Notes: generated by a model from the letters alone, not told the origin. Shown: positions 26,970-36,332, numbered from the stretch's first letter. The stretch: DNA of 64,000 bases from Hyphomicrobiales bacterium (GCA_021775755.1 JAJFHE010000054.1:85189-149188); one strand, 5' to 3'. Made by a program: numbers and translations.

Positions 26970-27767
26970 TCACTCGTCTTGCGGACGCAGCATCGACACC
27001 GACAACACGATCATCACCAGCGAACCCAGAATGATCAGCGTTCCAACCGCATTGATCTCCGGTGTAATACCGCGCCGCAGCGTCGACCAGATGTACATCG
27101 GCAATGTGTTGTCGCGCCCGGTCAGGAAGAACGTCACCGGAATCTCATCGAACGACAGCGTGAAAGACAGCAACGCACTACCGATAAGCGCGGAACGGAT
27201 ATTGGGAAGCGTAACGAAAAAGAATGTTTCCCAGGGACGCGCGCCAAGATCTGCGGCAGCTTCCTCAAGCGAACGGTTCAGGCGCTGCAGCCGCGCAAAC
27301 ACCTGAGTGACGACGATCGAGATCAGCGCCGTGGCGTGGCCGATGATCACCGTCTCAAGGCTCAGTTGAAAGCCGACAAGCTTGAAAAGGTTGAGCATCG
27401 AAATGCCGGTAATAATTCCGGGCAGCACGAGCGGCAGGAGGACCAGGCGCCGGAACACCGTCTTGCCGGGAAAGCGAATACGGTCGAGCGCGAAAGCCGC
27501 CGGCACACCGATGAGGAGCGTCAAAGTGGTGGCGGAGATTGCGACATAGAAGCTGTTGCGCAACGCCTGCAACAGATCAGAATTATTGAACAGCGTTTCA
27601 TACCACTGCCAGGTGAACCCTTTGAGCGGCAGCGTCAGCGAGCTTGAATCGTTGAAGCTGAAGATCACCAGTATCAGGATCGGCAGATAGAGATACGCCA
27701 GAATACAGGCGATAACGGTCCCGAACACCCCGTTCCCGGCACGTTCTTTCAGAGTTGCTGAAACCAT
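26970..27767 (-). CDS. potC: ABC transporter permease, PotC family
   Basis: The permease has 265 residues from the ATG at 27767 with six hydrophobic helices. The inner-membrane coupling motif is visible around RSLEEAAADLGARPWETFFF-VTLPNI, typical of spermidine/putrescine-type permeases. It is the last gene of a potA-potB-potC order and starts 10 bp after the PotB-type gene. The symbol is family-level; the cargo could be a polyamine, an opine or another cationic compound. Confidence 0.85.
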   Translation of the reverse strand: MVSATLKERAGNGVFGTVIACILAYLYLPILILVIFSFNDSSSLTLPLKGFTWQWYETLFNNSDLLQALRNSFYVAISATTLTLLIGVPAAFALDRIRFPGKTVFRRLVLLPLVLPGIITGISMLNLFKLVGFQLSLETVIIGHATALISIVVTQVFARLQRLNRSLEEAAADLGARPWETFFFVTLPNIRSALIGSALLSFTLSFDEIPVTFFLTGRDNTLPMYIWSTLRRGITPEINAVGTLIILGSLVMIVLSVSMLRPQDE

Positions 27768-27777
27768 CCGACCGCCC

Positions 27778-28647
27778 TCACGCCAGATCGATACGCCCGG
27801 CCCGCTGCACACGGTCGGACATTTCGATAATGCTGAGCACAATGATCAGAACGACAATGGCCAGCGCGGAGCCGAGCGGCCAATTGAGGGCGGAGCCGAA
27901 CTGCGAAGTTATGATATTGGCGACCATCACGCCGTCGGGCCCACCGACGAGCACGGGCGCAACAAAGTCGCCGAACGTCAGGCAAAACGTAAATGTGGCA
28001 CCGGCGATTACGCCCGGCAGGGAGAGTGGCCAGACAACCTTCCAGAACGTGCCCCAGGGCCCAATGCCCAAATCCTTGGACGCCTCAATCAGGTTCTTCG
28101 GGATCTTTTCGAGGGCGGTGTATATCGGCATCACCATGAACGGGATGAAAATATAGGTGAGCGTTACCACCATCGAAAACTGGTTGTAGAGAAACACGTC
28201 AGTGGGCTCGTCCAGAATTCCGATGCTGACGAGGAAGGAGTTGAGCACTCCGTTGTTTCCCAAAATTGTCTTCCAGGTATAGGCCCTCAGGAGATAGGAC
28301 ACCCACAAGGGGGCGATTACGGCCATGTAGAGCAGGCCCCGAACCTTCGCTGACTTGACCCTGAACACGAGAAAGTAGGCAAAAGGATAGGCAAGTAAGA
28401 GCGCTGCCGCTGTGACGAAGAGCGCGATCTTGCCGGTGCGCATGAGCACGCTCACATACTGCGGATCGAAGAAGATCAGCGCATAATTGCCGAACTGGAA
28501 ATCGGGTAGAAATGTTGGAAACTTCTTCGTCCAGAAGCTGTAGGTCAGGATGATCACATAGGGAACGAACATGAAGGCAATGGCCCACAGGATCGGCGTG
28601 AAGCAAACGATCGCGCGAACCAGACCGTCTCTGCTCAGCCGGTTCAT
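27778..28647 (-). CDS. potB: ABC transporter permease, PotB family
   Basis: The permease has 289 residues from the ATG at 28647, which overlaps the end of the ATPase gene by 4 bp. Six membrane helices are evident. The coupling loop reads IEASKDLGIGPWGTFWKVVW-PLSLPG, matching PotB-type proteins. It forms the channel together with the PotC-type protein encoded next. Confidence 0.85.
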   Translation of the reverse strand: MNRLSRDGLVRAIVCFTPILWAIAFMFVPYVIILTYSFWTKKFPTFLPDFQFGNYALIFFDPQYVSVLMRTGKIALFVTAAALLLAYPFAYFLVFRVKSAKVRGLLYMAVIAPLWVSYLLRAYTWKTILGNNGVLNSFLVSIGILDEPTDVFLYNQFSMVVTLTYIFIPFMVMPIYTALEKIPKNLIEASKDLGIGPWGTFWKVVWPLSLPGVIAGATFTFCLTFGDFVAPVLVGGPDGVMVANIITSQFGSALNWPLGSALAIVVLIIVLSIIEMSDRVQRAGRIDLA

Positions 28648-29750
28648 GCCCTGTCGTCCTCGGTAAACAGAGGCACACTGGCAGGATCCATGGTGAACCT
28701 GACTTTCGAGCCCTGTTCTGGAATGCCCGAAGCCGCTGCCGATGTGCCAAGCTGCATGTCGCAGACGATCTGTTCGCCGCTCGCAAGCTTGCACCGCATG
28801 CGAACGCTGCTGCCGTGAAACAGCACTTCGCCCACATTGGCCTCAAACACGTTCCAGTCTTTGTCCGGTTTCTCACTGGCCCCAAGCAGCCTGAGTTTTT
28901 CAGGCCTGAACCCGACAATCACTTCCTGACCGGCAGCCACCTCCCCGCGCGGCGTGCATCTGAGGCTTGCACTCCCCACGGCGACTTCGGCGGCAACGCC
29001 GTTCACTTTCTGAACGACACCCTGCAACAGGTTCGAAGTGCCGACAAAGTCGGCCACATATGTCGTTGCGGGTCGGTCGTAGAGCTCTGCCGGCGCACCC
29101 ACCTGTACGATCGCCCCGTTATGCATAACCACGGTGCGGTCGGACATCACGAGGGCTTCGGTCTGGTCGTGCGTCACCATCACGAATGTCAGGCCGATGC
29201 GTTCATGCAGATGCTTGAGTTCGACCTGCATGGCCTCGCGCAGATTTGCATCGAGCGCGGACAGCGGTTCGTCGAGCAGCAAAACCTTGGGTTCGCGGAC
29301 AATGGCCCGGGCCAACGCAACACGCTGGCGCTGCCCACCTGAAAGCTCATGCGGCTTGCGGTCGGCCTTGTCCGACAAATCGACGAGATCAAGCGTGGCG
29401 CGTACTTTCTTGCCGATTTCTTCGCGATCCATGCGCAAGCGTTCAAGACCGAACGCCACGTTTTTCTGGATCGTCAGGTGCGGAAACAGCGCATAGTCCT
29501 GAAACACCATATTGACGTTGCGCTTGTAGGGCGGCAGGTGCGTCACGTCTTCGCCGGCCAGCTCGATTTGCCCTGACGACGGCGCCTCGAAACCCGCCAG
29601 CATCCTTAAAAGCGTTGTCTTTCCGCAGCCCGAGGGCCCCAACAGAGTAACGAACTCGCCTTCGGCGATCGACAGGCTGACGTCGTTGACGGCAACGATC
29701 TTTCCGCCAAAGACCTTGGAGACATGGTCGAATTTTACGATAGAGGCCAT
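28644..29750 (-). CDS. potA: ABC transporter ATP-binding protein, PotA family
   Basis: The ATPase has 368 residues. Walker A is GPSGCGKTT, the signature motif LSGGQRQRVALARA, Walker B VLLLDEPLSALD and the H-loop VTHDQTEAL. A C-terminal TOBE-like domain begins near residue 280. ATG 29750 is preferred; a GTG at 29765 is also in frame. A terminator-like hairpin separates it from the binding-protein gene upstream, so the operon is probably read at reduced level from here on. Confidence 0.9.
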   Translation of the reverse strand: MASIVKFDHVSKVFGGKIVAVNDVSLSIAEGEFVTLLGPSGCGKTTLLRMLAGFEAPSSGQIELAGEDVTHLPPYKRNVNMVFQDYALFPHLTIQKNVAFGLERLRMDREEIGKKVRATLDLVDLSDKADRKPHELSGGQRQRVALARAIVREPKVLLLDEPLSALDANLREAMQVELKHLHERIGLTFVMVTHDQTEALVMSDRTVVMHNGAIVQVGAPAELYDRPATTYVADFVGTSNLLQGVVQKVNGVAAEVAVGSASLRCTPRGEVAAGQEVIVGFRPEKLRLLGASEKPDKDWNVFEANVGEVLFHGSSVRMRCKLASGEQIVCDMQLGTSAAASGIPEQGSKVRFTMDPASVPLFTEDDRA

Positions 29751-29778
29751 CTCGCCCTGTGCCACCTGGTTCGTCTAT

Positions 29779-29794
29779 ATGATCGGTCGATCAT
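29779..29794. promoter_or_regulatory. Interrupted palindrome upstream of the PotA-type gene
   Basis: ATGATCG-GT-CGATCAT has 7-bp perfect arms and lies 29-44 bp upstream of the ATG at 29750. Such palindromes are typical binding sites for small dimeric repressors, for example of the TetR type, but no such gene is present in the window. It directly abuts the T-run of the hairpin at 29795-29830. Confidence 0.45.
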
Positions 29795-29830
29795 AAAAAG
29801 CGGGCGGAAATCCCAAGAACTTCCGCCCGC
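29795..29830 (-). terminator. Terminator or attenuator between binding-protein and ATPase genes
   Basis: On the minus strand a 10-bp stem (arms at 29800-29809 and 29821-29830, GCGGGCGGAA with TTCCGCCCGC) with an 11-base loop is followed by five T residues. It lies 15 bases past the binding-protein gene. Partial termination here would give more binding protein than membrane components, a common arrangement. Confidence 0.75.
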
Positions 29831-29845
29831 ACGTTGAAGTCTGGA

Positions 29846-30904
29846 TCAGTTAGCCGATTTTACAGCATTCCACGCGTTGGTATACGCCTCGATGCGTTCG
29901 CCCAACGGCTCCCACAGCAACAAGGCATCAAGATAGTCCGGATCGTCCTGATGCAGGGCATCGAACTGGTCCTGCGTCATGCAGGCACGCGCGGCAACAG
30001 GGTTGGCCACCGAATACCCGGTAACGGCTGAAGTACCGCACTGGCCGGCCTCTGAAGACATCATGTTGATGAACTTATAGACACAATCGGTGTTGGGCGT
30101 GTCTTTCACGATCTGCCACGAATCCATCCAGCCTTCAGCGTTCTCGCGCGGAATGAACTCGACGACTTCAATGCCCTGTTCGGCGATCAGGCTCGACTGG
30201 TATCCAGCCCAGGTATTGGAAATCCAGACCTCGCCGGCGACGTAGAGGTCGACAAGTTCGCCGGCCGTCGCCCAGTACTTGCGCACAAGCGGTTTTTGCC
30301 CGATGAGGCTGGCTTGCGCCTCGGCAATCTGAGCGTCCGTCAGATTATAGATGTCGGTGTGGCCAAGACGGCGCGCGGCGACATAGATAGCGCTCTTGTC
30401 ATCCCACAGTGAGATACGCCCACTGAGGTTTTCGTCCCAAAGGTCGTCAAGTGAAGTGGGCGGCGTCTCGAACTTGTCGGCCCTGTACATGAAGGCAATC
30501 GCGCCCCACACGAAGGGTACACCGTAGACATCGCCACCGCTGTTAATGCCGCCGGCCGTCCGGAACTTCTCGTAAAGATTGTCCCATTCTGCAATCTTCG
30601 ACGTATCGACCGTCTCAACGAAGCCTGCGTCGATCATGATGGACGTTGTGTCGATCGACGGTGAGATCAGATCGTATACGCCGCCGCCGGCGGCAAGTTT
30701 GGCGGCAAAATCATCGTTCGAGCCAACATAAGTCGCCGATACGGTGCACCCGGATGCGGCCTCGAACGGCTCAATGTAACTGGCGTCCGCATAGCCTTCC
30801 CACGTTAGCAGATTGACCTCTCCTGCCGCTAGTGCTGCAGAGACGGTGAAGTTTGCGGCAACGCTCGCCGCAACTGCGTATTTCAAGACTGTCTTGAATG
30901 ACAT
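29846..30904 (-). CDS. potD: Periplasmic substrate-binding protein, PotD/PotF family
   Basis: The protein has 352 residues from the ATG at 30904 (GGAGG upstream). A signal peptide ends near ALAAGEV. The mature protein starts NLLTWEGYADASYIEPFE, typical of polyamine-binding proteins, followed by GGGVYDLISPS and a VPFVWGAIAFMYRADKF strand. Only the family is secure. The aromatic and acidic residues that clamp polyamines cannot be verified without alignment. It heads the transport operon, next to a sigma-54 activator gene. Confidence 0.85.
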   Translation of the reverse strand: MSFKTVLKYAVAASVAANFTVSAALAAGEVNLLTWEGYADASYIEPFEAASGCTVSATYVGSNDDFAAKLAAGGGVYDLISPSIDTTSIMIDAGFVETVDTSKIAEWDNLYEKFRTAGGINSGGDVYGVPFVWGAIAFMYRADKFETPPTSLDDLWDENLSGRISLWDDKSAIYVAARRLGHTDIYNLTDAQIAEAQASLIGQKPLVRKYWATAGELVDLYVAGEVWISNTWAGYQSSLIAEQGIEVVEFIPRENAEGWMDSWQIVKDTPNTDCVYKFINMMSSEAGQCGTSAVTGYSVANPVAARACMTQDQFDALHQDDPDYLDALLLWEPLGERIEAYTNAWNAVKSAN

Positions 30905-30922
30905 TTTCTGATTTCCTCCCAT

Positions 30923-31273
30923 TGGGTGTTACATGATCAGTGCTTGTTAAGTCGTTCCCCGGCACATTCTCGCGCGACTTGGACGCAAACCGGACCAGCC
31001 AAGCCGTACCGACACCTCACGGACGATTCCCACACCCCAGATTACGTGCCCAATCATCGCAGCCATTGTGGCGGCGATCCCGGTACGCATCCATGGTGGC
31101 TCTGGTCACCATTATGCATCTGCAAGTGCGACATGAACCGTCTTTCGCAATCGTTTATAATATTCAACGCGTTACACTACTTTGATCTGCCCGTTTCTCA
31201 GGCAAACAATGTTGGTCTACGGGACAATGGAACGGCACATTTCGTATTTCCCTTCGCTTCCTTGCTCTCGTCG
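30923..31273. other. Upstream region of the polyamine-type transport operon
   Basis: No gene is supported in this stretch, which separates the binding-protein gene from the 3' end of the sigma-54 activator gene. It should hold the promoter of the transport operon. I searched for a -24/-12 element with correct GG-N10-GC spacing and found only a poor candidate. An ATGGTG / CACCAT inverted repeat lies near 31092-31114. Confidence 0.35.
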
Positions 31274-31307
31274 TCAATGTCTGGTCTGGGTCAATGTCTG
31301 GTCTGGG
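31274..31307. repeat. Tandem 17-bp duplication at the 3' end of the sigma-54 activator gene
   Basis: The 17 bases TCAATGTCTGGTCTGGG occur twice head to tail (31274-31290 and 31291-31307). The right copy contains the stop codon and the last codons of the activator gene; the left copy lies just beyond the stop. It looks like a recent slippage or unequal-exchange duplication. Confidence 0.8.
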
Positions 31308-32715
31308 TTTTCCGGACGATTGTCCCAATATCCACACCAAGCGCCTCGGCGGCCTTACGCTTCGACCCCAAACGGGCGATCGCATCCTCGATAATTTGAA
31401 GCTCGTAGGCCCTGACCCGCTCCTTGAGCGCCGCATACTGACTGCCATCCTCCCGGGCTCGCTCCGCGTCTGGCCCCGCGGCATTCTCCAGCAAAACCGT
31501 GTCGGGCAAATGCTTGACGTCAGCTACACGCTCGGCACTTACGGAAAGATGCTGAATGATGTTGTGCAACTCGCGGATGTTCCCCGGGTATGCATAAGAC
31601 AACAGCTTCTCACGGCAGGTCGGGGAAATATCAAGACGTCCCAGCCGGCGTTGATTTATCAGTTGCAGAAAACGGTCCACCAGATGCCCGATCAATTGCG
31701 GTGTCCGCCGCAACGGGCACACCTCAAGGGGAATTACGGCCAGCCTGTAATAAAGATCCTTCCGGAACCGACCCTCGTCCACCATGCGTGCGAGATCCCG
31801 ATTGGTCGCCGATATCACCTTTACACGCACGGCTTTCGGCTTTCCCGTGCCGATACGCTGCACGGTACCGTCTTCCAGAAACTTGAGCAGCTTGGCCTGA
31901 ACGGTCAGCGGGATTTCACCGATCTCGTCGAGAAACAACATGCCGCCGTCGGCCTCCTCGATCAGCCCCCTCTTGCCGCCTTGAAGGGCGCCGGTGAACG
32001 AACCGCGCTCGTAACCGAAAACTTCGCTTTCAAACAGGCTCTCCGGGATTGCGCCGCAGTTCACATGTACAAACGGCGCGGTCTTCTCGTTCAGGAAATG
32101 ACTGAGGTAGCGTGCAACTTCCGTCTTGCCGACACCGGACTCACCGAGCAGCAACACCCGCGCGCCTTGTGATATGGCGCGCTCGCCCTTCGACAACACA
32201 TTGTCGAGTTCTGTGGAAAGCGCGCGCTGCCGGGCGAAGTCGGGCCTCAACCCTCGGTCATTCAAAAAGCGGAACGTGTTCTCGGAATGGCCTGACGTGG
32301 CTTTGCGGCGGATGTGGTCAAAGACTTCAAGATCGCGTTGAGAAATGAGAATACTGTGGTTTCGCCCGTCCCGGCCCCGCACTGTCCTGAGCGATGTCAG
32401 GAACGGCCTTCCATTAGAATTTTGCGAGAAGATTTCAGCTTTCTTGCCGACTTCGACCGCCTCTGAAATTGCAGTCCAGTCGATCGAACTTTGCCGAACG
32501 ATTTCGCTCAGGTGCATTCCGGTCACCGCTTGCCCGTCAAGCCCGTTCATACTGGCGGCCGCACGATTGACAAACTCCACCTCCAGGGCGTCTGAAATGA
32601 GGATCACCCCATCCGACAGCGCATCGAAGGCTGCAAAACTCCAATCGCCCGTTGCCGCGTCGCGTTCGGATTGGACCTTGGGTTGTGCTTCGTCGCGCGG
32701 TGCCTTGAAACTCAT
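31291..32715 (-). CDS. Sigma-54-dependent transcriptional activator with PAS domain
   Basis: The activator has 474 residues. An N-terminal PAS domain (about 28-140) is followed by an AAA+ domain: Walker A LLGESGVGKTEVARYL, the sigma-54 contact loop GSFTGA (usually GAFTGA) and Walker B GGMLFLDEIGEI. A Fis-type helix-turn-helix closes the protein (KRKAAEALGVDIGTIVRK), ending unusually soon after the recognition helix. The start overlaps the upstream PAS-protein gene by 4 bp. It probably acts at the -24/-12 promoter at 37744-37758 and perhaps on the transporter operon. Confidence 0.9.
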   Translation of the reverse strand: MSFKAPRDEAQPKVQSERDAATGDWSFAAFDALSDGVILISDALEVEFVNRAAASMNGLDGQAVTGMHLSEIVRQSSIDWTAISEAVEVGKKAEIFSQNSNGRPFLTSLRTVRGRDGRNHSILISQRDLEVFDHIRRKATSGHSENTFRFLNDRGLRPDFARQRALSTELDNVLSKGERAISQGARVLLLGESGVGKTEVARYLSHFLNEKTAPFVHVNCGAIPESLFESEVFGYERGSFTGALQGGKRGLIEEADGGMLFLDEIGEIPLTVQAKLLKFLEDGTVQRIGTGKPKAVRVKVISATNRDLARMVDEGRFRKDLYYRLAVIPLEVCPLRRTPQLIGHLVDRFLQLINQRRLGRLDISPTCREKLLSYAYPGNIRELHNIIQHLSVSAERVADVKHLPDTVLLENAAGPDAERAREDGSQYAALKERVRAYELQIIEDAIARLGSKRKAAEALGVDIGTIVRKTQTRH

Positions 32716-33932
32716 TGCACCGCCTTCCCGCGCCGCCGCACAGCAGGCGTCTCCGCGGCGTCCGTCCGGCATATGATTACCGCGCGCCCACGCGCCTCGC
32801 CTTCATCGAGAGATGCCAGGCTGAGCTCGCAGGCAAGAGCGCTTCCGTTTCGGCAGTCGATGTGCGCCTGCACGCGGGGGCTCTGCCGGCTCGCTCCTGC
32901 CGGGGGCAGTTCTGCGAGCGCGTCGAGATCGAATTTGACGAGATCGGTGACCGGGCTTCCAAGCAACTGATCGACTGCCCAGCCAAAACGCCATTCGACG
33001 GCCGGGTTGGCACCGATGATGCGGCCTTCGTCGTTGATGACGACTACCGGGTCGGGCATTGCAGTGAGGACTTCAAGCGCATCGCCCGCCTGATCGAGAA
33101 GCTCGCGTTCGCGCAGCTTCTGCCGGCTGACGTCGCGCACCGTTCCCCACATGAGATGCAGTTGACCATTGTGGAGCTTCGCCCGGACTTCGTTCTCCAC
33201 CTGGACCGGAGCGCCGTCGTACCTCTGGTCGAGAGAGGGCGCGCCGTCGAGCTGAAAATTGCTGTCGATGAGTTCCTGAACGAACACCTCGTTTTCGTCA
33301 TTGCGCGGAAACACGTCGCGCACATCCTGCTCGTTGAAATCAAGCTCGGAGGACAACCGGTAAAGTTGCGCCATGGCATCGTTGCAGTACCGCCAATAAC
33401 ACTCGTTCTCGAACACTTGCCGGATGATTTCACGGTCGGGCGCGGTCAGATCGACCGGCTCGACGAACTCGATACACCATGCGGCATCGCGCGCGGTTTC
33501 CACGATGCCGAAGAGAACTTCATTCTCGCGTTCAACCCGATGCAGACGCTCCGTCAGCTTATCCTTCCGGAACTTTGCGATCCTCGCACAAAGTCCATGC
33601 CTGTTGTCATGGTAGAAACCGATGTTCGCCGTGACGTCGATCAGGCTTCTGTCTTTCCGGCGCAGTGTGAGGTGCTGAACATCAACGTATTCGCCTGCCC
33701 CGATGTCGGCAAAGAGCGCGTCCAGCGCAGTGCAGCTGTCCGGCGAATAGATGAGCCCGACGCTCGCCCCGGTTAGCACGCCAGGCGCAAATCCGAGTGT
33801 ACGTTCCTGTGTCGCATTGGCATAAAGAACGCGGCCCTCGGCGGAGACGACATCGAGATAGACCGGTGCATCGGCAAGAACCGAGGCGGCGTCGAATTCA
33901 ACGCCGGAGCCCGTCTCGGGTTTCGTCTTCAT
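32712..33932 (-). CDS. Multi-PAS sensor protein without an output domain
   Basis: The protein has 406 residues. Three PAS-like segments are visible. One spans about 14-120 (VVSAEGRVLYANATQERTLG), a middle region about 140-270, and one about 285-385 (AMPDPVVVINDEGRIIGANP). There is no histidine kinase, cyclase or DNA-binding domain. Coupling by a 4-bp overlap to the sigma-54 activator suggests that it senses a ligand or redox state and acts on that activator by protein contact, like the NifL-NifA pair. That role is inference. Confidence 0.8.
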   Translation of the reverse strand: MKTKPETGSGVEFDAASVLADAPVYLDVVSAEGRVLYANATQERTLGFAPGVLTGASVGLIYSPDSCTALDALFADIGAGEYVDVQHLTLRRKDRSLIDVTANIGFYHDNRHGLCARIAKFRKDKLTERLHRVERENEVLFGIVETARDAAWCIEFVEPVDLTAPDREIIRQVFENECYWRYCNDAMAQLYRLSSELDFNEQDVRDVFPRNDENEVFVQELIDSNFQLDGAPSLDQRYDGAPVQVENEVRAKLHNGQLHLMWGTVRDVSRQKLRERELLDQAGDALEVLTAMPDPVVVINDEGRIIGANPAVEWRFGWAVDQLLGSPVTDLVKFDLDALAELPPAGASRQSPRVQAHIDCRNGSALACELSLASLDEGEARGRAVIICRTDAAETPAVRRRGKAVQ

Positions 33933-33945
33933 CGTTCCACCCGCC

Positions 33946-34806
33946 TCATGCCGCCTGGCAGTAGCTATCGATGCCCGGCGTGCGGTAACCGTCGGCGCGG
34001 TAGATCACGGGAAAGAAATTCTCGTCGATCTCGTTATCGGCAATATGTCTGTATCGGCTGTACACCGGGCCGGTACCGGTGCCGAAGCCTTGCGGATTGT
34101 AGCGAGCCTCGCTCGACATGGCGTGCAAAACGAGCGAGCGCCTGGGTACCGTGCCGCTATTCGGCCCCGAGCCGTGCCATATCCAGCCGTGATGAATGGA
34201 GCCGGCGCCCTTTTCAACTGCGACATAGGCAATGTCGGCCTCTACTCCCTCGCGCTCCGCCGCCCGCAGCATCGGGGCCCTGTAGTCCTTCGGCCCGTGG
34301 AATTCTCCATCCGGCTCGCCGTGATGCCATTTGTGAGAGCCGCGCACCAGTTCCATGGCGCCAGCCTCGGCACTCGTGTCGTCGAGCGCCATCCACAGGC
34401 TGCACAACGTACCCGGATCGAACCAATGCAAGTAGGCATTGTCCTGGTGCATGCCGAGCGAACGCGCGCCAACCGGCTTCCAAAGCACGTTGTCGATCAT
34501 CACGCGCGTTCCGGGCCAATCCATCAGTTGTGCGATGGCGCGGCCGAAGTCTTCGCGCAGCACGACGCCCGCCACGGTGCGGTCCGCTTTCCAGCCGTTG
34601 CAGATCTGCCGTGTCAGACTTGGATCGCCGGTGCCTTCCTGCCAGTTAACCTCGTCCGGCAGCACTCCGGTTTCGAACTCGCCCCGGAACATGGCGTCAT
34701 AGCGTGCGCGGAGCTTCCCGATCGTCGCATCATCGAGAAACTTCTCGAGGATCAGCAGTCCGTCACGCCTGAATGTTTCGGTTTGAGTTTTCGACAAGCT
34801 AAGCAT
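33946..34806 (-). CDS. Phytanoyl-CoA dioxygenase (PhyH) family protein
   Basis: This is an Fe(II)/2-oxoglutarate dioxygenase of 286 residues. The iron-binding HxD appears in LGMHQDNAYLHW (about residue 118-122) and the distal His in GSIHHGWIWHGSGPN. The segment LVRGSHKWH is a family hallmark. Such enzymes hydroxylate varied small molecules. It lies 13 bp upstream of the triple-PAS gene and downstream of the two ligase genes in one operon, so its substrate is probably the same amine-derived compound. Confidence 0.85.
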   Translation of the reverse strand: MLSLSKTQTETFRRDGLLILEKFLDDATIGKLRARYDAMFRGEFETGVLPDEVNWQEGTGDPSLTRQICNGWKADRTVAGVVLREDFGRAIAQLMDWPGTRVMIDNVLWKPVGARSLGMHQDNAYLHWFDPGTLCSLWMALDDTSAEAGAMELVRGSHKWHHGEPDGEFHGPKDYRAPMLRAAEREGVEADIAYVAVEKGAGSIHHGWIWHGSGPNSGTVPRRSLVLHAMSSEARYNPQGFGTGTGPVYSRYRHIADNEIDENFFPVIYRADGYRTPGIDSYCQAA

Positions 34807-34832
34807 CGCGTGTCCTCACAATCACCAGATGA

Positions 34833-36299
34833 TCACGGCAGGCAATCAAGGTACATCTTCACGTCCCAGTCAGACGTTTCCCAAATGAATTTCTCCCACT
34901 CGTCGCGCTTGTACCAGTCGTAGATCGTGTAGAGATTTCCAGGCAACGCGGAGCGCACCACATCGTCGCCTTTCAATGCATCGAGCGCATCGCGCAGCGT
35001 GTTGGGAATGCGGTTGACTTCTTCACCGGCCATCATCAGTTCGGCGATATTCTGTTCCTGCGGATCGCCTGGATCGATCTTGTTCCTGATGCCGTCGTCG
35101 AAACATTTATAGAGCGCCGCCTGCATGAGATACGGATTGACCATGGAGTCCACGGCACGGAACTCGAAACGATCCGGGCTCGATACGCGCACGGCACAGG
35201 AGCGGTTCTGCAGGCCCCAACTCGCGCCGACCGGCGCCCACATGCCGAGATCGTTGAGCCGGCGGTAAGAATTCACCGTGGACGAGCCAATGGCTGTGAG
35301 GGCGTTCAGATGCGTCAGCATCCCGCCAAGTGCATAGCGCCCCACATCGGCGGGCAGCCAGAGTTCCTTGGGGTTGCGAAATTCGTTCGTCCCGCCGCTC
35401 GTATACTCGAACACCTCGTCCATGCCCGGCAGCGGCCCCTTGACCAGATCCTGGACGTTGGCCTCGCCGCCGGACCACATGGAGATATTGTGATGGCAGC
35501 CATTCGCCGGCATGCCCATATAGGGTTTCGACATAAACACGGCGATGAGGCCGAATTCGCGCGCCACCTGCGCGCAAATTTGGCGATAAGTTGTCAGCCG
35601 GTCTGACGTTCGCAGCGCCTCGTCATACGTATAATTGAGCTCCACCTGCCCCGGTGCGTCCTCGTGGTCGCCCTGAATAATATCGATGCCCATGGCCACC
35701 GAATAGTCATAGACACGCAGCCAAACGTCTGAGAGCTGCTCGAACTGGTCGATGTGGTAGGCGTAGGGTTTGGTGGTACCGGTGTAAGGCTCGTTGCCTT
35801 CTCCGGGCTTCAACCACAGCATCTCCGGCTCACAGCCGACACGCATATGCATGCCGTTGTGATCTTCGCGAAACTGCTGATCGATACGGCGCAGATTGCC
35901 GCGCGAATCTGAATCGAGATACTCCTCCGCATGTTCCGGGTCCTCGCGGCTCCAGAATACGGTGCAGAATACGCGCGCCATGCGCTTGTTCCAGGGGAGC
36001 TGGCAGAATGTCTCGGGATCGGGAAGCGCCAGAAGTTCCGACGCATTGGGCGGGAAGCCGATCAGGTTGCCGTGACGGTCGGCAAACACATTGGCGACGC
36101 CGCCGAGCCAGGTTTGCAGTCCGTCCTCGGCCATGGTCTCCCAGTGGCGCGCTGGTACGGCCTTGCCCATGATGCGACCGGTAATTGAGATGTACTGATA
36201 GTATAGGTAGTCGACACCCAGCTCATCGATTTTGGCGCGCACTTTGCGCACCATTTCATCGCGGCCGGGCGCTGACAGATATTTCTCAAGATCGCTCAC
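34833..36299 (-). CDS. Glutamine synthetase family ligase (first paralogue)
   Basis: The protein has 488 residues. Conserved blocks of the glutamine synthetase fold are present: GCEPEMLWL, a QVELNY segment, PANGCHHNISMW, NSYRRL and RFEFRAVD-SMVNPYL. The His-loop reads CHHN rather than the GxHxH of true glutamine synthetases. This points to a gamma-glutamyl-amine ligase, for example with an alkylamine or polyamine as acceptor. It is 34 bp downstream of a second, divergent paralogue and upstream of the dioxygenase gene. Confidence 0.85.
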   Translation of the reverse strand: MSDLEKYLSAPGRDEMVRKVRAKIDELGVDYLYYQYISITGRIMGKAVPARHWETMAEDGLQTWLGGVANVFADRHGNLIGFPPNASELLALPDPETFCQLPWNKRMARVFCTVFWSREDPEHAEEYLDSDSRGNLRRIDQQFREDHNGMHMRVGCEPEMLWLKPGEGNEPYTGTTKPYAYHIDQFEQLSDVWLRVYDYSVAMGIDIIQGDHEDAPGQVELNYTYDEALRTSDRLTTYRQICAQVAREFGLIAVFMSKPYMGMPANGCHHNISMWSGGEANVQDLVKGPLPGMDEVFEYTSGGTNEFRNPKELWLPADVGRYALGGMLTHLNALTAIGSSTVNSYRRLNDLGMWAPVGASWGLQNRSCAVRVSSPDRFEFRAVDSMVNPYLMQAALYKCFDDGIRNKIDPGDPQEQNIAELMMAGEEVNRIPNTLRDALDALKGDDVVRSALPGNLYTIYDWYKRDEWEKFIWETSDWDVKMYLDCLP

Positions 36300-36332
36300 G
36301 ATAATTCCCCTGTACCCAAGATTTCCAAAGCC

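Noticed and set aside
30923..31290. Second sigma-54 promoter before the transport operon
   Set aside because: The only site with correct spacing matches the -24/-12 consensus poorly.
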